A DNA stretch of 64,000 nt from Pseudomonas sp. B21-028 (lineage in GTDB: Bacteria > Pseudomonadota > Gammaproteobacteria > Pseudomonadales > Pseudomonadaceae), in the NCBI RefSeq assembly GCF_024749045.1, contig NZ_CP087184.1:5084001-5148000 (forward strand). Reading direction: 5' to 3'. The notes beneath the pieces are model-generated. The model did no database searches, was not told the DNA's origin, and saw only the letters and a program-made list of their open reading frames with translations. The first letter of the stretch is position 1. Each line of letters begins with the position of its first letter. Shown piece by piece: positions 62,642 through 64,000 of this stretch. The translations under genes and the position numbers were made by a program.

Positions 62642-63859
62642 TTAAGTCCGGTACTCGGCGTTGATCTTCACATACTCATGGGACAGATCGGTGGTCCAGA
62701 TCGTCTCGCTGCAATCACCGCGCCCCAGTTCGATGCGGATGGTGATTTCTTCCTGTTGCATCACCGCCGCCCCCTGGGCCTCGGTGTAGGTCGCGGCGCG
62801 GGCGCCTTGGCTTGCGATGCAGACTTCGCCGAGGAACACATCGATCTTGCTCACGTCCAGGTCCGGCACGCCGGCACGGCCGACAGCCGCAAGGATCCGT
62901 CCCCAGTTCGGGTCGGAGGCGAACAGCGCGGTCTTGATCAGCGGCGAATGCGCCACGGTGTAACCGACATCCAGGCATTCCTGATGATTGCCACCACCGT
63001 TGACCTGCACGGTCACGAATTTGGTTGCGCCTTCGCCGTCACGGACGATGGCCTGGGCCACTTCCATGCACACCTCGAACACCGCCTGCTTCAGGGCCGC
63101 GAACAGCGGGCCGCTGGCTTCGGTGATTTCCGGCAGGTTGACCTTGCCGGTGGCGATCAGCATGCAGCAGTCGTTGGTCGACGTATCGCCGTCGATGGTA
63201 ATGCGGTTGAACGACTTGTTGGCGCCGTCGAGCATCAGGTCCTGCAGCACCTGGCGGGAGACTTTGGCATCGGTCGCGATGTAGCCGAGCATGGTCGCCA
63301 TGTTCGGGCGGATCATGCCGGCGCCCTTGCTGATGCCGGTGACGGTGACCGTCACGCCGTCGTGCTGGAACTGACGGCTCGCGCCCTTGGGCAAGGTGTC
63401 GGTGGTCATGATGCCGGTGGCGGCGGCGGCCCAGTTGTTTTCCGACAGGTCATCGAGGGCGGCCTGCAGCGCGCCTTCGATCTTCTCGACCGGCAGCGGC
63501 TCACCGATCACACCCGTGGAGTACGGCAGCACCTGGGCGGCCTCGACACCGGTCAGCTCGGCCAGCTTGGCACAGGTGCGCTCGGCGGCGGCCAGGCCCG
63601 GCGCACCGGTGCCGGCATTGGCGTTACCGGTGTTGGTCAGCAGGTAGCGCACCGGCCCCTGGACACGTTGCTTGGCCAGGATGACCGGTGCGGCACAAAA
63701 GGCGTTGAGGGTGAACACGCCGGCAACCGTCGAGCCTTCGGCGCAACGCATGACCACCACATCCTTGCGCCCGGGGCGCTTGATGCCCGCCGAGGCGATA
63801 CCGAGTTCAAAACCGGCAACCGGGTGCAACGTTGGCAACGGACCAAGACCAACAGCCAT
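62642..63859 (-). CDS. argJ: Bifunctional ornithine acetyltransferase / N-acetylglutamate synthase
   Basis: Recycles the acetyl group from N-acetylornithine to glutamate in the cyclic arginine pathway. It has 405 residues and is made as a proenzyme that cleaves itself before the nucleophilic threonine, T189 in [15 protein letters not shown]. Other blocks: [40 protein letters not shown] and [19 protein letters not shown]. The start [20 protein letters not shown] at 63859 is favoured over the longer frame. With argF this is the second arginine-pathway gene in the window. Confidence 0.97.
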   Translation of the reverse strand: MAVGLGPLPTLHPVAGFELGIASAGIKRPGRKDVVVMRCAEGSTVAGVFTLNAFCAAPVILAKQRVQGPVRYLLTNTGNANAGTGAPGLAAAERTCAKLAELTGVEAAQVLPYSTGVIGEPLPVEKIEGALQAALDDLSENNWAAAATGIMTTDTLPKGASRQFQHDGVTVTVTGISKGAGMIRPNMATMLGYIATDAKVSRQVLQDLMLDGANKSFNRITIDGDTSTNDCCMLIATGKVNLPEITEASGPLFAALKQAVFEVCMEVAQAIVRDGEGATKFVTVQVNGGGNHQECLDVGYTVAHSPLIKTALFASDPNWGRILAAVGRAGVPDLDVSKIDVFLGEVCIASQGARAATYTEAQGAAVMQQEEITIRIELGRGDCSETIWTTDLSHEYVKINAEYRT

Positions 63860-63903
63860 GAATGCGCTCCTCAATAAATGTATGTCTGAATCAAATGGCA
63901 AAA

Positions 63904-63932
63904 CGCCGCGACAGAGGTGGCCTGTCGCGGCG
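63904..63932 (-). terminator. Terminator after secA
   Basis: On the minus strand CGCCGCGACAG-gccacct-CTGTCGCGGCG followed by TTTT: an 11-base stem, 28 bases after the secA stop. Confidence 0.9.
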
Positions 63933-63959
63933 CGGGTCGTTCAGCGTTTGAGACGGGCG

Positions 63960-64000
63960 TTATTGGATCTGCCCGTGGCAATGCTTGTATTTCTTGCCCG
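63960..64000 (-). CDS. secA: Protein translocase ATPase SecA, last codons (cut by window edge)
   Basis: Only 12 residues and the stop are in the window: GKKYKHCHGQIQ. This is the end of the C-terminal zinc-binding motif of SecA (CxCGSGKKYKxCHG), which contacts SecB. The secA-argJ order is that of other pseudomonads, supporting the call despite the short overlap. Confidence 0.85.
   Translation of the reverse strand, partial: GKKYKHCHGQIQ

Overview
The window reads as an unbroken piece of a Pseudomonas chromosome, most likely from the P. fluorescens group. The coding DNA is GC-rich and densely packed. Gene orders match Pseudomonas blocks I know: argF-ABC ATPase-ybaK-glpKRD, aatJQMP-aauSR, gcsR-gcv, aspS-yebC-ruvCAB-ybgC-tolQRAB-pal-cpoB-queEC, and secA-argJ. 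Many intergenic gaps carry REP palindromes containing GGGAGCGAGCCTGCTCGCGA or its complement, a hallmark of this group. I see no prophage, insertion sequence, integron or CRISPR array.

Layout. 1-5.0 kb: the N-terminal part of a molybdopterin oxidoreductase, a small unknown protein, argF coupled to an ABC ATPase, a PhzF-like protein and YbaK. 5.2-9.5 kb: glycerol catabolism (glpK, glpR, glpD), with no glpF beside glpK. 9.6-16.9 kb: an acidic amino acid ABC transporter (aatJQMP), its two-component system (aauSR) and glpM, with a sigma-54 promoter and two AauR-type boxes before aatJ. 17-19.7 kb: an NAD(P)-binding protein, a periplasmic MBL-fold protein and a LysR regulator. 19.9-27.7 kb: gcsR and the glycine/serine catabolic operon gcvH-gcvP-sdaA-gcvT, again with a sigma-54 promoter and TyrR-like boxes. 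28-30.1 kb: a cold-shock protein, an RDD protein and nadA. 30.4-34.5 kb: copper resistance copABCD behind a CopR-like box. 34.9-37.7 kb: an MFS transporter, a gene remnant, an AT-rich LysR gene and tRNA-Lys. 37.8-50.3 kb (all minus strand): queC, queE, tol-pal, ruvCAB, yebC, aspS and a zinc-ribbon protein. 50.5-64 kb: an RHH protein, a Dps-like protein, a membrane-anchored cold-shock protein, slyX, a HIT protein, an OprD-family porin, an MscS channel, YajQ, PanE, an orphan histidine kinase, a cobalamin adenosyltransferase, a Nudix-ThiE fusion, a GST, argJ and the last codons of secA.

How it fits together. Two amino acid catabolic modules (Glu/Asp uptake and Gly/Ser breakdown) are each driven by a dedicated sigma-54 activator encoded next to its target, and the expected binding sites can be read directly. 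Glycerol use is under GlpR, and an AACAAGAA motif at the glpK start suggests Crc/Hfq control. The 37.8-50.3 kb block is housekeeping: envelope integrity, recombination, translation and queuosine.

I found no clearly new multi-gene system. The items most worth a second look are the four-helix membrane cold-shock protein, the missing glpF, the MBL protein with a degraded metal motif, the long palindromes present in three copies, and the 860-bp gap before the porin gene. Functions are assigned from motifs and recalled families; no database search was run.
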